Shown piece after piece: positions 43,476 through 54,141 of a DNA stretch of 64,000 bases. This DNA comes from Streptomyces flaveolus. Lineage in GTDB: Bacteria; Actinomycetota; Actinomycetes; Streptomycetales; Streptomycetaceae. Positions within the stretch are counted from its first letter, which is position 1; the number at the start of each line of letters is the position of its first letter. The notes under the pieces are model-generated. The model had not been told where the DNA came from, did no database searches, and saw only the letters and a list, made by a program, of their open reading frames with translations. Made by a program: the position numbers and the translations under genes. The stretch is taken from positions 1-64,000 of the forward strand of contig NZ_JNWV01000050.1 of NCBI RefSeq assembly GCF_000716535.1, in the 5' to 3' direction.

Positions 43476-44432
43476 TCAGGCCTCCGTCAGGCCCGTGACC
43501 AGTTCGTCCGCCGCGCGGTAGGGGTCCAGTTCGCCGGCGACGATCCGTTCGGCGAGGGCGCTGAGGCGGCGGTCACCGTGGAGGTCGCCGATGCGTTCAC
43601 GGAGGGCCGTCACGGCGATGGTCTCCACCTCGCGGGCCGCGCGGGCCTCCCGGCGCTCCGTGAGGATCCCGCGCTCGTCCATCCAGGCCCGGTGCTTCTC
43701 CAGGGCCTCCACGACCTCCTCGACGCCCTCCGCGCGCGCCGCGACCGTCTTCACGATCGGCGGGCGCCAGTCGCCGGGGCCCCGGGCCTCGCCCAGGCCC
43801 AGCATGTGGTTCAGCTCGCGGGCGGTGGCGTCGGCGCCGTCCCGGTCGGCCTTGTTGACGACGTACACGTCGCCGATCTCCAGGATTCCGGCCTTCGCCG
43901 CCTGGATGCCGTCACCCATGCCGGGGGCCAGGAGGACCACGCTGGTGTCCGCCTGGGAGGCGATCTCCACCTCCGACTGGCCCACGCCGACCGTTTCGAC
44001 CAGGATCACGTCGCAGCCGGCCGCGTCCAGCACCCGGATGGCCTGCGGGGCCGCCCAGGCCAGGCCGCCGAGGTGGCCGCGGGTCGCCATGGAGCGGATG
44101 TAGACGCCGGGGTCGGATGCGTGCTCCGACATCCGGACCCGGTCGCCGAGCAGGGCGCCGCCGGAGAACGGCGACGAGGGGTCGACGGCCAGGACGCCGA
44201 CCCGCTTGCCCTGCTTGCGGTACGCGGTGACGAGCGCGGAGGTGGAGGTGGACTTGCCGACGCCCGGCGAGCCCGTCAGGCCGACCACGTACGCGTTGCC
44301 CGTCAGGGGGGCCAGCGCCGCCATGACCTCCCTCAGCTGCGGGGACGCCCCCTCCACGAGGGAGATCAGCCGGGCCACGGCCCGCGGCCGGCCTTCCCTG
44401 GCCTGGGCCACCAGAGAGGAGACGTCCTGCAT
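43476..44432 (-). CDS. meaB: MeaB-type GTPase, acyl-CoA mutase chaperone
   Basis: 318 residues. G3E GTPase that guards B12-dependent acyl-CoA mutases from inactivation and helps load or replace the cofactor. Walker A GLTGSPGVGKSTSTSAL, VDPSSPFSGGALLGDRVRM, switch region VETVGVGQSEVEIA, base motif VVNKADRDGADAT. ATG at 44432 is chosen because GGAG is 5 bases upstream; the GTG at 44447 has no site. Next to thiolase and epimerase genes and 9 kb from icmA; partner could be IcmA or a methylmalonyl-CoA mutase elsewhere. Confidence 0.93.
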   Translation of the reverse strand: MQDVSSLVAQAREGRPRAVARLISLVEGASPQLREVMAALAPLTGNAYVVGLTGSPGVGKSTSTSALVTAYRKQGKRVGVLAVDPSSPFSGGALLGDRVRMSEHASDPGVYIRSMATRGHLGGLAWAAPQAIRVLDAAGCDVILVETVGVGQSEVEIASQADTSVVLLAPGMGDGIQAAKAGILEIGDVYVVNKADRDGADATARELNHMLGLGEARGPGDWRPPIVKTVAARAEGVEEVVEALEKHRAWMDERGILTERREARAAREVETIAVTALRERIGDLHGDRRLSALAERIVAGELDPYRAADELVTGLTEA

Positions 44433-44500
44433 CACAGCTCCGTTCACTTCACCGACGTACCGGAATCAGACCTGACCACCGGGATCAGGCCCACGGTGTC

Positions 44501-45709
44501 TCAGGCCTTCGGTACCCGCACGATCAGCGCGTCACCCTGGCCACCGCCGCCGCACAGCGCCGCCGCGCCGACACCGCCGCCGCGCCGCTTGAGCTCCAGC
44601 GCCAAGTGGAGCACGAGCCGGGCGCCGGACATGCCGATCGGGTGACCGAGCGCGATCGCGCCGCCGTTGACGTTCACCTTTTCCGTGGAAACGCCGAGGT
44701 CCTTCATTGACTGCACGGCGACGGCGGCGAAGGCCTCGTTGATCTCGATGAGGTCCAGGTCGGAGACCTCCAGGCCCTCCTTCTTCAGGGCGTGCTGGAT
44801 GGCGTTCGACGGCTGGGACTGCAGCGAGTTGTCCGGGCCGGCCACATTGCCGTGCGCGCCGATCTCGGCGAGCCAGCTCAGGCCCAGTTCCTCGGCCTTG
44901 GCCTTGCTCATCACGACCACGGCCGCCGCACCGTCCGAGATCTGCGAGGAGGAGCCGGCGGTGATCGTGCCGTCCTTGGCGAAGGCCGGGCGCAGCTTGC
45001 CCAGGGACTCGGCGGTGGTGTCGCCGCGGATGCCCTCGTCCTTGCTGAACAGCACCGGGTCGCCCTTGCGCTGCGGGATCTCCACGGGGGTGATCTCGGC
45101 CTCGAACAGGCCGTTCTTCTGGGCGGCGGCGGCCCGCTGGTGGGACAGGGCGGCGATCTCGTCCTGCTCGGCGCGGCCGATGCCGAGGCGGGTGTTGTGC
45201 TTCTCGGTGGACTCGCCCATCGGGATGTTCTCCCACGGGTCGGTCAGGCCGTCGTGGGCCATCGCGTCGAGCATCTGCACCGCGCCGTACTTGTACCCTT
45301 CGCGGGTCTTGGGCAGCAGGTGCGGGGCGTTGGTCATGGACTCCTGGCCGCCCGCCACGACGATGTCGAATTCACCCGCGCGGATCAGCTGGTCGGCGAG
45401 GGCGATGGCGTCGAGGCCGGAGAGGCACACCTTGTTGATCGTGAGCGCCGGGACGTTCATCGGAATGCCGGCCTTGACGGCGGCCTGGCGGGCCGGGATC
45501 TGGCCGGCGCCCGCCTGGAGCACCTGGCCCATGATCACGTACTGCACCTGGTCGCCGCCGATCCCCGCACGGTCGAGGGCGGCCTTGATCGCGAAGCCGC
45601 CCAGGTCGGCTCCGGAGAAGGACTTCAGCGAGCCCAGCAGCCGCCCCATGGGCGTCCGGGCGCCCGCGACGATCACCGAGCTGGTCGTTCCAGAAGATCC
45701 AGAAGACAT
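44501..45709 (-). CDS. Acetyl-CoA C-acetyltransferase (thiolase)
   Basis: 402 residues. Condenses two acetyl-CoA or cleaves acetoacetyl-CoA. Active-site Cys in [16 protein letters not shown], then [11 protein letters not shown], the His of [12 protein letters not shown] and a second Cys in [11 protein letters not shown]: all catalytic residues present. ATG at 45709 with GGAAGGGG upstream. Divergent from the epimerase gene. With the hydroxyacyl-CoA dehydrogenase at the right end of the window it can supply C4 units for the butyryl/ethylmalonyl-CoA route. Confidence 0.94.
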   Translation of the reverse strand: MSSGSSGTTSSVIVAGARTPMGRLLGSLKSFSGADLGGFAIKAALDRAGIGGDQVQYVIMGQVLQAGAGQIPARQAAVKAGIPMNVPALTINKVCLSGLDAIALADQLIRAGEFDIVVAGGQESMTNAPHLLPKTREGYKYGAVQMLDAMAHDGLTDPWENIPMGESTEKHNTRLGIGRAEQDEIAALSHQRAAAAQKNGLFEAEITPVEIPQRKGDPVLFSKDEGIRGDTTAESLGKLRPAFAKDGTITAGSSSQISDGAAAVVVMSKAKAEELGLSWLAEIGAHGNVAGPDNSLQSQPSNAIQHALKKEGLEVSDLDLIEINEAFAAVAVQSMKDLGVSTEKVNVNGGAIALGHPIGMSGARLVLHLALELKRRGGGVGAAALCGGGGQGDALIVRVPKA

Positions 45710-45858
45710 GAGGTGCGATCCCCTTCCAGCTGCACACAGCCGAGGAGTGAACGAGGGTTTACTTCGAATGTACTGAGCGGTTGGACACGGCGTCACCGGC
45801 CCGCCGGTGTGATCGCGCGCACGTTGCGTAACCATCCGGGGAGCGCTGCACTGAATCC

Positions 45859-46299
45859 ATGCTGACGCGAATCGACCACATCGGGATCGCCTGCCACGAC
45901 CTCGACGCGACCGTCGAGTTCTACCGGGCCACGTACGGCTTCGAGGTGTTCCACACCGAGGTCAACGAGGAGCAGGGCGTGCGGGAGGCCATGCTCAAGA
46001 TCAACGAGACCTCGGACGGCGGCGCCTCCTACCTCCAGCTGCTGGAACCGACCCGCGAGGACTCGGCGGTCGGCAAGTGGCTCGCGAAGAACGGGGAGGG
46101 CGTCCACCACATCGCCTTCGGCACGGCGGACGTCGACGGGGACGCCGCGGACATCCGCGGCAAGGGCGTCCGGGTGCTGTACGACGAGCCACGACGGGGC
46201 TCGATGGGGTCGCGGATCACCTTCCTTCACCCCAAGGATTGCCATGGCGTTCTGACAGAACTGGTCACTTCGGCCCCTGTTGAGTCACCTGAGCACTGA
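45859..46299 (+). CDS. mce: Methylmalonyl-CoA epimerase
   Basis: 146 residues, VOC-fold metalloenzyme that interconverts (R)- and (S)-methylmalonyl-CoA. Metal ligands are in place: His7 (TRIDHIGIA), Gln60 (SYLQLLEP), His84 ([10 protein letters not shown]) and Glu134 (GVLTELV). ATG at 45859 lacks a close ribosome site. Divergent from the thiolase gene over 149 bases. Joins propionyl-CoA carboxylase and mutase steps and thereby the extender pool for polyketides. Confidence 0.95.
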   Translation: MLTRIDHIGIACHDLDATVEFYRATYGFEVFHTEVNEEQGVREAMLKINETSDGGASYLQLLEPTREDSAVGKWLAKNGEGVHHIAFGTADVDGDAADIRGKGVRVLYDEPRRGSMGSRITFLHPKDCHGVLTELVTSAPVESPEH

Positions 46300-46330
46300 C
46301 CCCCGTACATAAGGGCCGGTAGGGTTGGGG

Positions 46331-46359
46331 GCGGTCGTCCCTGAAACGGGGACGGCCGC
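46331..46359 (+). terminator. Hairpin between mce and scy
   Basis: GCGGTCGTCCC (46331-46341) pairs with GGGACGGCCGC (46349-46359), one G-U pair. It may end mce transcription or lie in the scy leader; TAGGGT at 46319-46324 just before it could be a -10 box. The rest of 46360-46505 shows nothing clear. Confidence 0.45.
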
Positions 46360-46505
46360 ATGCCGGGGTCCGGGTTTCGGGGGACGAGCGTCGGGGCAGC
46401 AGCCCGTGCTCCGCCGTCTGTCTGACACCATTCCCCGGGGGCCCCGTTCGGCGGATGGACGGAGCTCGTTGGAGAAGCTGACCAGGGGACGGATGGGACC
46501 GCGCA

Positions 46506-49500
46506 GTGCGGGGCTACGAGAGCCAGGAGCGAGAGCCGGCGGCTGACGTCGACCACCTCTCTCGGTTCGAGGCCGAGATGAAGCGGCTGAGGACCGAGCG
46601 CGAGAAGGCGATCCAGCACGCCGAGGACCTCGGCTACCAGGTCGAGGTGCTGCGCGCCAAGCTGCACGAGGCGCGGCGCACCCTCATGACCCGGCCCGCG
46701 TACGACGCGGGTGACATCGGCTACCAGGCCGAGCAGTTGCTCCGCAATGCCCAGATGCAGGCCGAGCAGTTGCGTCAGGACGCCGAGCGGGAGCTGAGCC
46801 AGGCCCGCGCGCAGACCCAGCGCATCCTCCAGGAGCACGCCGAGCAGGCCGCGCGGCTCCAGGCCGAGCTGCACCAGGAGGCGGTGACCCGGCGCCAGCA
46901 GCTCGACCAGGAGCTGGCCGAGCGCAGGGCCACCGTCGAGTCGCACGTCAACGAGAACGTGGCCTGGGCCGAGCAGCTTCGCGCCCGCACGGAGCAGCAG
47001 GCCCGCCGGCTGCTGGAGGAGTCCCGCGCGGAGGCCGAGCAGGCGATGACCGCCGCCCGCGCGGAGGCCGAACGGCTGACCCGGGAGGCCCGGGAGCGGC
47101 TGCAGAGCGAGGCCGAGGCGGCGCGCGCGGAGGCCGAGCAGATCCTGCGCCGGGCCCGCACGGACGCCGAGCGGCTGCTGAACGCGGCCTCCACGCAGGC
47201 GCAGGAGGCCACCGAGCACGCCGAGCAGCTGCGGACGGCCACGGTCACCGAGTCGGACGCGGCCCGCCGGCAGGCCGCCGAGCTGAGCCGGACCGCCGAG
47301 GAGCGGATGGCGGCGGCCGAGGAGGCGCTGCGCAAGGCGCAGGCCGAGGCCGAGAAGGTGGTCACGGAGGCGAAGGAGGCCGCCGCCAAGGCCCTCGCGA
47401 GCGCCGAGGCCGCCAACGAGACGCGGACGCGCACCGCCAAGGAGCAGGTCGCCCGGCTGGTCGAGGAGGCCACCAAGGAGGCCGAGCACACCAAGTCCGA
47501 GGCCGAGCAGCTGGTCGCGGACGCCCGCGCCGAGGCTGAGAAGATCGTCGCCGAGGCCGCCGAGAAGGCCCGCTCGATCACCGCCGAGGAGACGGCCACC
47601 CAGCTGTCCAAGGCGGCCAAGACCGCCGAGGACGTGCTCAACAAGGCGTCCGAGGACGCCCAGAAGACCACCAGGGCCGCCGCCGAGGAGGCCGAGCGGA
47701 TCCGTTCGGAGGCCGAGGCCGAGGCGGACCGGCTGCGCGCCGAGGCGCACGACATCGCCGAGCAGCTCAAGGGCGCGGCGAAGGACGACACCAAGGAGTA
47801 CCGCGCCAAGACGGTCGAGCTGCAGGAGGAGGCCCGCCGGCTGCGCGGCGAGGCCGAGCAGCTGCGCGCCGACGCGGTCGCCGAGGGCGAGTCGATCCGC
47901 GCCGAGGCCCGTCGGGAGGCGGTGGCGCAGATCGAGGAGGCGGCCAAGTCCGCCGAGGAGCTGCTGGCCAAGGCCAAGGCGGATGCCGACGAACTGCGGC
48001 AGACCGCGACCGCCGACAGCGAGAAGGTCCGCACCGAGGCCATCGAGCGGGCCACCAGCCTGCGCCGGCAGGCCGAGGAGACCCTGGAGCGCACCCGCAA
48101 GGAGGCCGAGCGGCTGCGCGCCGAGGCCGGCGAGCAGGCCGAGACGGTCCGGGCGGACGCCGAGAAGGCCGCGCGGGAGCTGCGCGAGGAGACCGAGAAG
48201 GCCGTCGAGTCCCGTCGTGCCGAAGCCGCCGCGGAGTTGAGCCGGCTTCAGACCGAGGCGCAGGAGCGGCTGGCGTCGGCGGAGCAGGCGCTGGCGGACG
48301 CCCGTGCCGAGGCGTCCCGGATCCGCCGGGAGGCCGCCGAGGAGACCGAGCGGCTGCGCGCGGAGTCCGCCGAGCGGATCCGTACGCTCCAGCAGCAGGC
48401 CGAGGCCGAGGCCGACCGGCTGCGGAACGAGGCCGCGTCCGACGCGTCCGCCTCCCGCGCCGAGGGCGAGGCCATCGCCGTACGGCTGCGGTCGGAGGCC
48501 GCCGCCGAGGCCGAGCGGCTGAAGGCGGAGGCGCAGGACACCGCCGACCGGGTGCGCGCGGAGGCGCAGGCCGCCGCCGAGCGCCTCGGCACCGAGGCGT
48601 CCGAGACGCTGGCCGCCGCGCAGGAGGAGGCCGCCCGGCGCCGCCGCGAGGCCGAGGAACTCCTCGGTGCCGCCCGCGAGGAGGCCGACCAGGAGCGGCA
48701 GCGGGCCCGCGAGCAGAGCGAGGAGCTGCTGGCGTCCGCGCGCAAGCGGGTGGAGGAGGCGCAGGCCGAGGCCACCCGGCTGGTGGAGGAGGCCGACCGG
48801 CGCGCCACCGAGATGGTCGCCGCCGCCGAGCAGCACGCGCAGCAGGTGCGGGACTCCGTCGCCGGGCTGCACGAGCAGGCGCAGGAGGAGATCGCCGGGC
48901 TGCGCTCGGCCGCCGAGCACGCGGCGGACCGTACCCGCCGGGAGGCCGAGGAGGAGGCGGACCGGGTCCGCGCCGACGCCTACGCCGAGCGGGAGCGGGC
49001 GAGCGAGGACGCCTCCCGGATCCGGCGCGAGGCGAACGAGGAGTCGGAGGCCGCGAAGGCGCTGGCCGAGCGGACGATGGCGGAGGCCATCGCGGAGGCC
49101 GAGCGGCTGCGCGCGGACGCGGGCGAGTACGCCCAGCGGGTGCGCACCGAGGCGTCGGACACGCTGGCCGAGGCGGACCAGGCGGCGGCCCGTACCCGGG
49201 CGGACGCCCGCGAGGACGCCAACCGCATCCGCTCCGACGCGGCCACCCAGGCCGACACCCTCATCACCGAGGCCCGCAACGAGGCCGAACGGCCCGAGGC
49301 CAACGAGGCGGCGGCCCGTGCCCGGGCGGACGCCCGCGAGGACGCCAACCGCATCCGCTCCGACGCGGCCACCCAGGCCGACACCCTCATCACCGAGGCC
49401 CGCAACGAGGCCGAACGGCGACCGTCGGTTCGGCGCAGGCGCACGCGGAGCGGCTGCGGGCCGAGGCCCAGCGGACGAAGGCGGACGCGGAGGCGGAGGC

Positions 49501-50362
49501 CGAACGGCTCGTCAACTCCGCGCGCGAGGAGGCCGAGCGGACCCTGGACGAGGCTCGCAAGGACGCCAACAAGCGGCGTTCGGAGGCGGCCGAGCAGGTC
49601 GACAAGCTCATCACGGAGACCACGGCCGAGGCCGACAAGCTGCTCACCGAGGCGCAACAGCAGGCGCTGAAGACCACCGCGGACGCCGAGTCGCAGGCCG
49701 ACACGATGGTCGGCGCGGCCCGCAGCGAGGCCGAGCGGATCGTGTCCGAGTCGACCATCGAGGGCAACTCGCTGGTGGAGAAGGCACGGACGGACGCGGA
49801 CGAGCTGCTGGTCGGCGCCCGCCGGGACGCCACCGCGATCCGGCAGCGCGCGGAGGAGCTGCGCGACCGCATCACCAGCGAGATCGAGGAGCTGCACGAG
49901 CGGGCCCGTCGCGAGGCCGCCGAGACGATGAAGTCCACCGGCGACCGCTGCGACGCGCTCATCAAGGCCGCCGAGGAGCAGCTCGCGAAGGCCGAGGCGA
50001 AGGCCAAGGAGCTGGTCTCGGACGCCAACTCCGAAGCCGGCAAGGTGCGGATCGCCGCGGTCAAGAAGGCCGAGGGGCTGCTCAAGGAGGCCGAGCAGAA
50101 GAAGGCCAGCCTCGTCAAGGAGGCCGAGGAGCTGAAGGCGGAGGCGATCCGCGAGGCCCGGCGCACGGTCGAGGAGGGCAAGCGGGAGCTGGAGATCCTG
50201 GTGCGCCGGCGCGAGGACATCAACGCCGAGATCTCCCGGGTCCAGGACGTCCTGGAGGCGTTGGAGTCCTTCGAGGCCCCCGGGTCCGGCAAGGACAACG
50301 GAGTCAAGGCGGGCGCCACGGTGGGTGCCCCCCGTTCGGGTGGCAAGTCGTCAGACAGCTAG
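46506..50362 (+). CDS. scy: Scy polarity coiled-coil protein, with apparent frameshift near 49419
   Basis: Scy organises the hyphal tip polarisome and recruits DivIVA, FilP and others. Expected ~1285 residues here. N-terminal conserved part LSRFEAEMKRLRTEREKAIQ then an almost continuous Ala/Glu/Arg coiled coil with the 51-residue type hendecad repeats (AEAEQ, EAERL, RAEAE units). GTG at 46506. The first frame runs to 49418; from there the coiled coil continues in another frame (TVGSAQAHAERLRAEAQ ... EISRVQDVLEALESFEAPG) to 50362. Inserting one G at 49416-49419 restores one reading frame. Unrepaired, the product is 1054 residues with 83 aberrant ones. The break sits exactly at the end of a 126-bp tandem duplication, so assembly error is likely. 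Confidence 0.88.
49181..49419 (+). repeat. 126-bp tandem duplication in scy
   Basis: 49181-49306 and 49307-49419 are the same sequence (42 codons; second copy 113 bases long before identity stops), with a single A/G difference near 49194/49320. Identity ends at the base where the reading frame breaks. Confidence 0.9.
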
Positions 50363-50549
50363 CGTAAGAGGTACGTTCGGGTGTGTTCTGGGGGCTTTGC
50401 CTGACTCCTTGGCAAGCCGTCCGACGGTCAGCCACCCAAATGGGGTGCCATTCTCCAGATCAAAACCGTATCTGCTCGATGACACACCGCTTCGGCCCCT
50501 AGGATTCCCCTTATCACCTCACTCACCGGTCTCATTCGACAGGAACCCC

Positions 50550-51485
50550 ATGAGCGACACTTCCCCCTACGGCTTCGAGCTTGTGCGGCGTGGATACGAC
50601 CGCGCTCAGGTGGACGAACGTATCTCCAAGCTCGTCTCCGACCGTGACAGCGCTCTCGCCCGCATCACCGCCCTGGAGAAGCGCATCGAGGAGCTGCACC
50701 TCGAAACGCAGAACGCCCAGGCCCAGATCACGGACGCCGAGCCGTCGTACGCGGGTCTCGGCGCGCGGGTCGAGAAGATCCTGCGCCTGGCCGAGGAAGA
50801 GGCCAAGGAGCTGCGTGAGGAGGCCCGGCGGGCGGCCGAGCAGCACCGTGACCTCGCCGAGTCGGCGGCCCAGCAGGTCCGCAACGACGCCGAGTCGTAC
50901 GCGGCCGAGCGCAAGGCCAAGGCCGAGGACGAGGGCGTCCGGATCGTCGAGAAGGCCAAGTCCGACGCGGCCCAGCTGCGCGCCGAAGCGCAGAAGGACG
51001 CGCAGTCCAAGCGCGAGGAGGCGGACGCCCTCTTCGAGGAGACCCGCGCCAAGGCCGCGCAGGCCGCCGCCGACTTCGAGACGAACCTGGCCAAGCGCCG
51101 CGAGCAGTCCGAGCGCGACCTGGCCTCGCGTCAGCAGAAGGCCGAGAAGCGCCTCGCGGAGATCGAGCACCGGGCCGAGCAGCTCCGCCTGGAGGCGGAG
51201 AAGCTGCGCACCGACGCCGAGCGCCGCGCCCGCCAGACGGTGGAGACCGCCCAGCGCCAGGCCGAGGACATCGTGGCCGACGCCAACGCCAAGGCCGACC
51301 GGATCCGTTCGGAATCCGAGCGCGAGCTGGCGGCGCTCACCAACCGCCGCGACAGCATCAACGCCCAGCTCACGAACGTCCGCGAGATGCTCGCCACGCT
51401 GACCGGTGCCGCGGTGGCCGCGGCCGGCACGTCGACCGACGACGAGCCGATCTCCCGGGGCGTTCCGGCGCAGCAGTCCCGGTAA
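50550..51485 (+). CDS. filP: FilP intermediate-filament-like protein
   Basis: 311 residues, the usual FilP size. N-terminal YGFELVRRGYDRAQVDERIS is a DivIVA/FilP-type start motif; the rest is coiled coil (KAEDEGVRIVEKAKSDAAQL, RRARQTVETAQRQAEDIVAD) with a short C-terminal tail. FilP forms a network behind the hyphal tip that gives stiffness and interacts with Scy and DivIVA. ATG at 50550 with AGGAA 5 bases upstream. The 187-base gap after scy probably holds its own promoter. Confidence 0.94.
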   Translation: MSDTSPYGFELVRRGYDRAQVDERISKLVSDRDSALARITALEKRIEELHLETQNAQAQITDAEPSYAGLGARVEKILRLAEEEAKELREEARRAAEQHRDLAESAAQQVRNDAESYAAERKAKAEDEGVRIVEKAKSDAAQLRAEAQKDAQSKREEADALFEETRAKAAQAAADFETNLAKRREQSERDLASRQQKAEKRLAEIEHRAEQLRLEAEKLRTDAERRARQTVETAQRQAEDIVADANAKADRIRSESERELAALTNRRDSINAQLTNVREMLATLTGAAVAAAGTSTDDEPISRGVPAQQSR

Positions 51486-51511
51486 GGTCCGGGTAGGCGT
51501 ACGACCCCTGA

Positions 51512-51540
51512 GGGGCGGTGGGACCTGGTCCCGCCGCCCC
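51512..51540. terminator. Bidirectional terminator after filP
   Basis: GGGGCGGTGGGAC (51512-51524) pairs with GTCCCGCCGCCCC (51528-51540), one G-U pair, 3-base loop, between convergent genes. Confidence 0.75.
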
Positions 51541-51551
51541 TTCGCCGTTGC

Positions 51552-53069
51552 CTAGCGCAGGCCGTACAGCGGCGGTTCCTTCGTGCCCTCGCCGTTGACG
51601 ACGATCCAGGTGCCGTCGGCGCGCAGCAGCTGGGTGCGTGCGGCCAAGCGGTTGGTGGTGACCATGACGCCGTCGTCCTCGCCGATCCGGTCCCCGTCGC
51701 CGGTGTCGAAGGTCCACAGCCGGCCGTTCGCGCCGAGTACGGCCACCCGGTCGGGGCCGGTGGAGACCAGCCCGGCGACCTCGTCCGCCCCGGCGCGCCA
51801 CAGCCGCCGTCCGTCGCCGAGGGCGTAGGCCGAGACGTGGTCGGCGTCGTAGCCGCCCGGCTTGGCGGTGGCGACGACGAGGGTGTGCCCGCTGACCGTC
51901 GCCGGCAGGGCGGGCCGTGCCGTGAAGCCCTCGCCGGAGACCTGCCGGAGCATCAGGTCCTCGTCGTCGGCGGAGAGCGGGATCCGCACCGGGTCGCCGT
52001 CGTCGGCGGGGTAGGCGAGGACGGCCGCGACACCGCGCTCGTCGCGCTCCTCCAGCAGCAGGGTGAACGGTTCGGCACTGATCACCATGGCCGTGTCGAC
52101 GGGGCTCTCCACGGGCAGCGCCCGGCTGCCGCGCTGTCTGCCGGTGGCGGCGTCCAGGGTCACCACCCGTCCGCTGCCCTTCTCCTGTGCCTGGCAGGTG
52201 ACCACGACCCGGGCGGTGCCGCCGGCCGCGGAGACGACGTTCGGCGTGCATGTCCCGTCGGCCTTCGTCCCGCGCAGCTCGGTGGTCCAGCGCGGCCGGC
52301 CGTCGGTGAGGCCGTACGCGCGCACCCCGGTGTCGGTGAGCGCGAGGGCCACGTCGCCGTCGGCCGCGAGCAGGCCGTCGCTGCCGGAGGTGAAGGCGGA
52401 GACGCCCTTGAAGTTCCGCTGCCACAGCGTGCGGCCGGTGCGGGTGTCGACGCCCCACACGGTGTCGCAGGGTTTCTGGTAGCGGGCGAAGGCGACCAGG
52501 CCGACGCCGTCGGCGAGGCCCTCGCTCATCCCGCACACCGATTCGCGCACCGGCGCCCGCAGCGTCCAGCGGACCTCGCCGTCGCGGGCGTCGTAGGCGA
52601 CCAGCGTGTCGCTGCGCACGCGGACCACGGTCGAGCCGTGCGCGCCGACGGTCCACACGCCCTCGGCCCGGACGCTCGACGGCCGGTCGTGGCCGGCCTG
52701 CCAGGCGAGGTCGAGCACCGGTCCGCGCATCCACAGGTACGCCTGCCATCCGGGCCACAGCGCGAGCAGCACGCCGGTGACGGCGAGGACGGCGGGCACG
52801 GCCTTGCCGGGGCGCCGGTCGGTGAACTTCCCGATGGTGAGCAGGAGGGCGATGTAGCCGGTGAAGGTCAGTGCGAAGGCCAGGAGGAGGGTGGGCGTGG
52901 TGCCGTCGGGGCAGGGCCGGTACCGGCCGCCGCAGGAGCCGCCCGGGACGGACGTCCAGCCGAGGACGTGGAACTCCACCGCGAGCCCGGCCGCGGCACC
53001 GGCGGCCACGACCGCGAGACCCGCCCGCACTCCGCGCCACCCCGTGCGCGGTCCGCCGCCTTGGACCAC
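51552..53069 (-). CDS. Membrane-anchored PQQ-like beta-propeller protein
   Basis: 505 residues. Three N-terminal hydrophobic segments (AGLAVVAAGAAAGLAVEFHV, TLLLAFALTFTGYIALLLTI, VPAVLAVTGVLLALWPGWQ), then an outer-face domain with repeated WT/LW blades typical of PQQ/WD-like propellers: LVAYDARDGEVRWTL, VWGVDTRTGRTLWQR, VRAYGLTDGRPRWTTEL, VSAYALGDGRRLWRAG, LWTFDTGDGDRIG. No PQQ-binding enzyme residues are evident, so likely a binding or scaffold role. GTG at 53069 with GGGGGAG 5 bases upstream. Role unknown. Confidence 0.82.
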   Translation of the reverse strand: MVQGGGPRTGWRGVRAGLAVVAAGAAAGLAVEFHVLGWTSVPGGSCGGRYRPCPDGTTPTLLLAFALTFTGYIALLLTIGKFTDRRPGKAVPAVLAVTGVLLALWPGWQAYLWMRGPVLDLAWQAGHDRPSSVRAEGVWTVGAHGSTVVRVRSDTLVAYDARDGEVRWTLRAPVRESVCGMSEGLADGVGLVAFARYQKPCDTVWGVDTRTGRTLWQRNFKGVSAFTSGSDGLLAADGDVALALTDTGVRAYGLTDGRPRWTTELRGTKADGTCTPNVVSAAGGTARVVVTCQAQEKGSGRVVTLDAATGRQRGSRALPVESPVDTAMVISAEPFTLLLEERDERGVAAVLAYPADDGDPVRIPLSADDEDLMLRQVSGEGFTARPALPATVSGHTLVVATAKPGGYDADHVSAYALGDGRRLWRAGADEVAGLVSTGPDRVAVLGANGRLWTFDTGDGDRIGEDDGVMVTTNRLAARTQLLRADGTWIVVNGEGTKEPPLYGLR

Positions 53070-53183
53070 TGTGTCTCCCCCACCGTGTCCCGCCCCCGAC
53101 GCCCCCCGCGCCGATCAAGGGGGCTGGAGCATACCGCGCCCGCTCGAGTGGCAGCCGTCCCGAGCCCGTCTTAGCGTGGCCGC

Positions 53184-54137
53184 ATGATCGAGCTGGACGG
53201 GCTGACCAAGCGGTACGGCGAGAAGGTGGCGGTCGATCACCTCACCTTCACCGTCCGGCCGGGCATCGTGACGGGGTTCCTCGGGCCCAACGGCGCCGGG
53301 AAGTCCACGACCATGCGGATGATCCTGGGGCTCGACCGGCCCACCGCCGGCGACGTCCGGATCGACGGTACGCACTACGACCGGCTCAAGGACCCGCTGA
53401 CGTACATCGGCGCGCTGCTGGACGCCAAGGCCGTGCACGGCGGCCGGAGCGCCTGGAACCACCTGCTCTGTCTCGCGCAGAGCAACGGCATCCCGGAGCG
53501 CCGGGTGGCCGAGGTGCTGGAGACCGTCGGGCTGACCGCCGTGGCCCGCAAGAAGGCGAAGGGGTTCTCGTACGGCATGGGGCAGCGGCTCGGGATCGCG
53601 GCCGCGCTGCTCGGGGACCCGCGGATCCTGATGTTCGACGAGCCGGTCAACGGCCTCGACCCGGAGGGCATCCACTGGATCCGGAACCTCATGAAGTCGC
53701 TGGCCGCGCAGGGCCGGACGGTGTTCGTGTCGAGCCATCTGATGAGCGAGATGGCGCTGACGGCCGATCACCTGGTGGTCATCGGGCAGGGACGGCTGCT
53801 CGCGGACACCTCCATGGCCGACTTCATCCGGACGAACTCGCGGTCGTACGTGCGGATCCGCTCCCCGCAGCGCGAGCGGCTGCTCGACGTGCTGCACCAG
53901 GCCGGGATCACCGTCGTGGAGGCGGGCGGCGGGGCGCTGGAGGTGGAGGGCGGCAAGGCGGAGCAGATCGGTGAGCTGGCCGCGCGGTACGGGCTCGTGC
54001 TGCACGAGCTGAGCCCGCGGCAGGCCTCGCTGGAGGAGGCGTTCATGGAGCTGACGGCACAGGCGGTTCAGTACCACGCGCAGGCCGGTCCCGGTGCCGC
54101 CCCGCAGGACTGGGGCGCCGGCTGGAAGGGGGCCTGA
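53184..54137 (+). CDS. ABC exporter ATPase, copy 1
   Basis: 317 residues, DrrA/CcmA-type. Walker A GPNGAGKSTTM, Q-loop region, signature variant YGMGQRLGIAAAL, Walker B ILMFDEPVNGLDPEGI, switch His in FVSSHLMSEM. A C-terminal DrrA-like domain follows (LHELSPRQASLEEAFMELTA). ATG at 53184; permease gene 4 bases downstream. Very similar to the ATPase at 55047, including the GALLDAKAVHGGRSAWNHL region. Substrate unknown. Confidence 0.93.
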   Translation: MIELDGLTKRYGEKVAVDHLTFTVRPGIVTGFLGPNGAGKSTTMRMILGLDRPTAGDVRIDGTHYDRLKDPLTYIGALLDAKAVHGGRSAWNHLLCLAQSNGIPERRVAEVLETVGLTAVARKKAKGFSYGMGQRLGIAAALLGDPRILMFDEPVNGLDPEGIHWIRNLMKSLAAQGRTVFVSSHLMSEMALTADHLVVIGQGRLLADTSMADFIRTNSRSYVRIRSPQRERLLDVLHQAGITVVEAGGGALEVEGGKAEQIGELAARYGLVLHELSPRQASLEEAFMELTAQAVQYHAQAGPGAAPQDWGAGWKGA

Positions 54138-54141
54138 CGCC

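Noticed and set aside
49421..50362. Separate coiled-coil gene after scy
   Set aside because: No start or ribosome site near 49421 or 49706, and one base restores continuity with scy.
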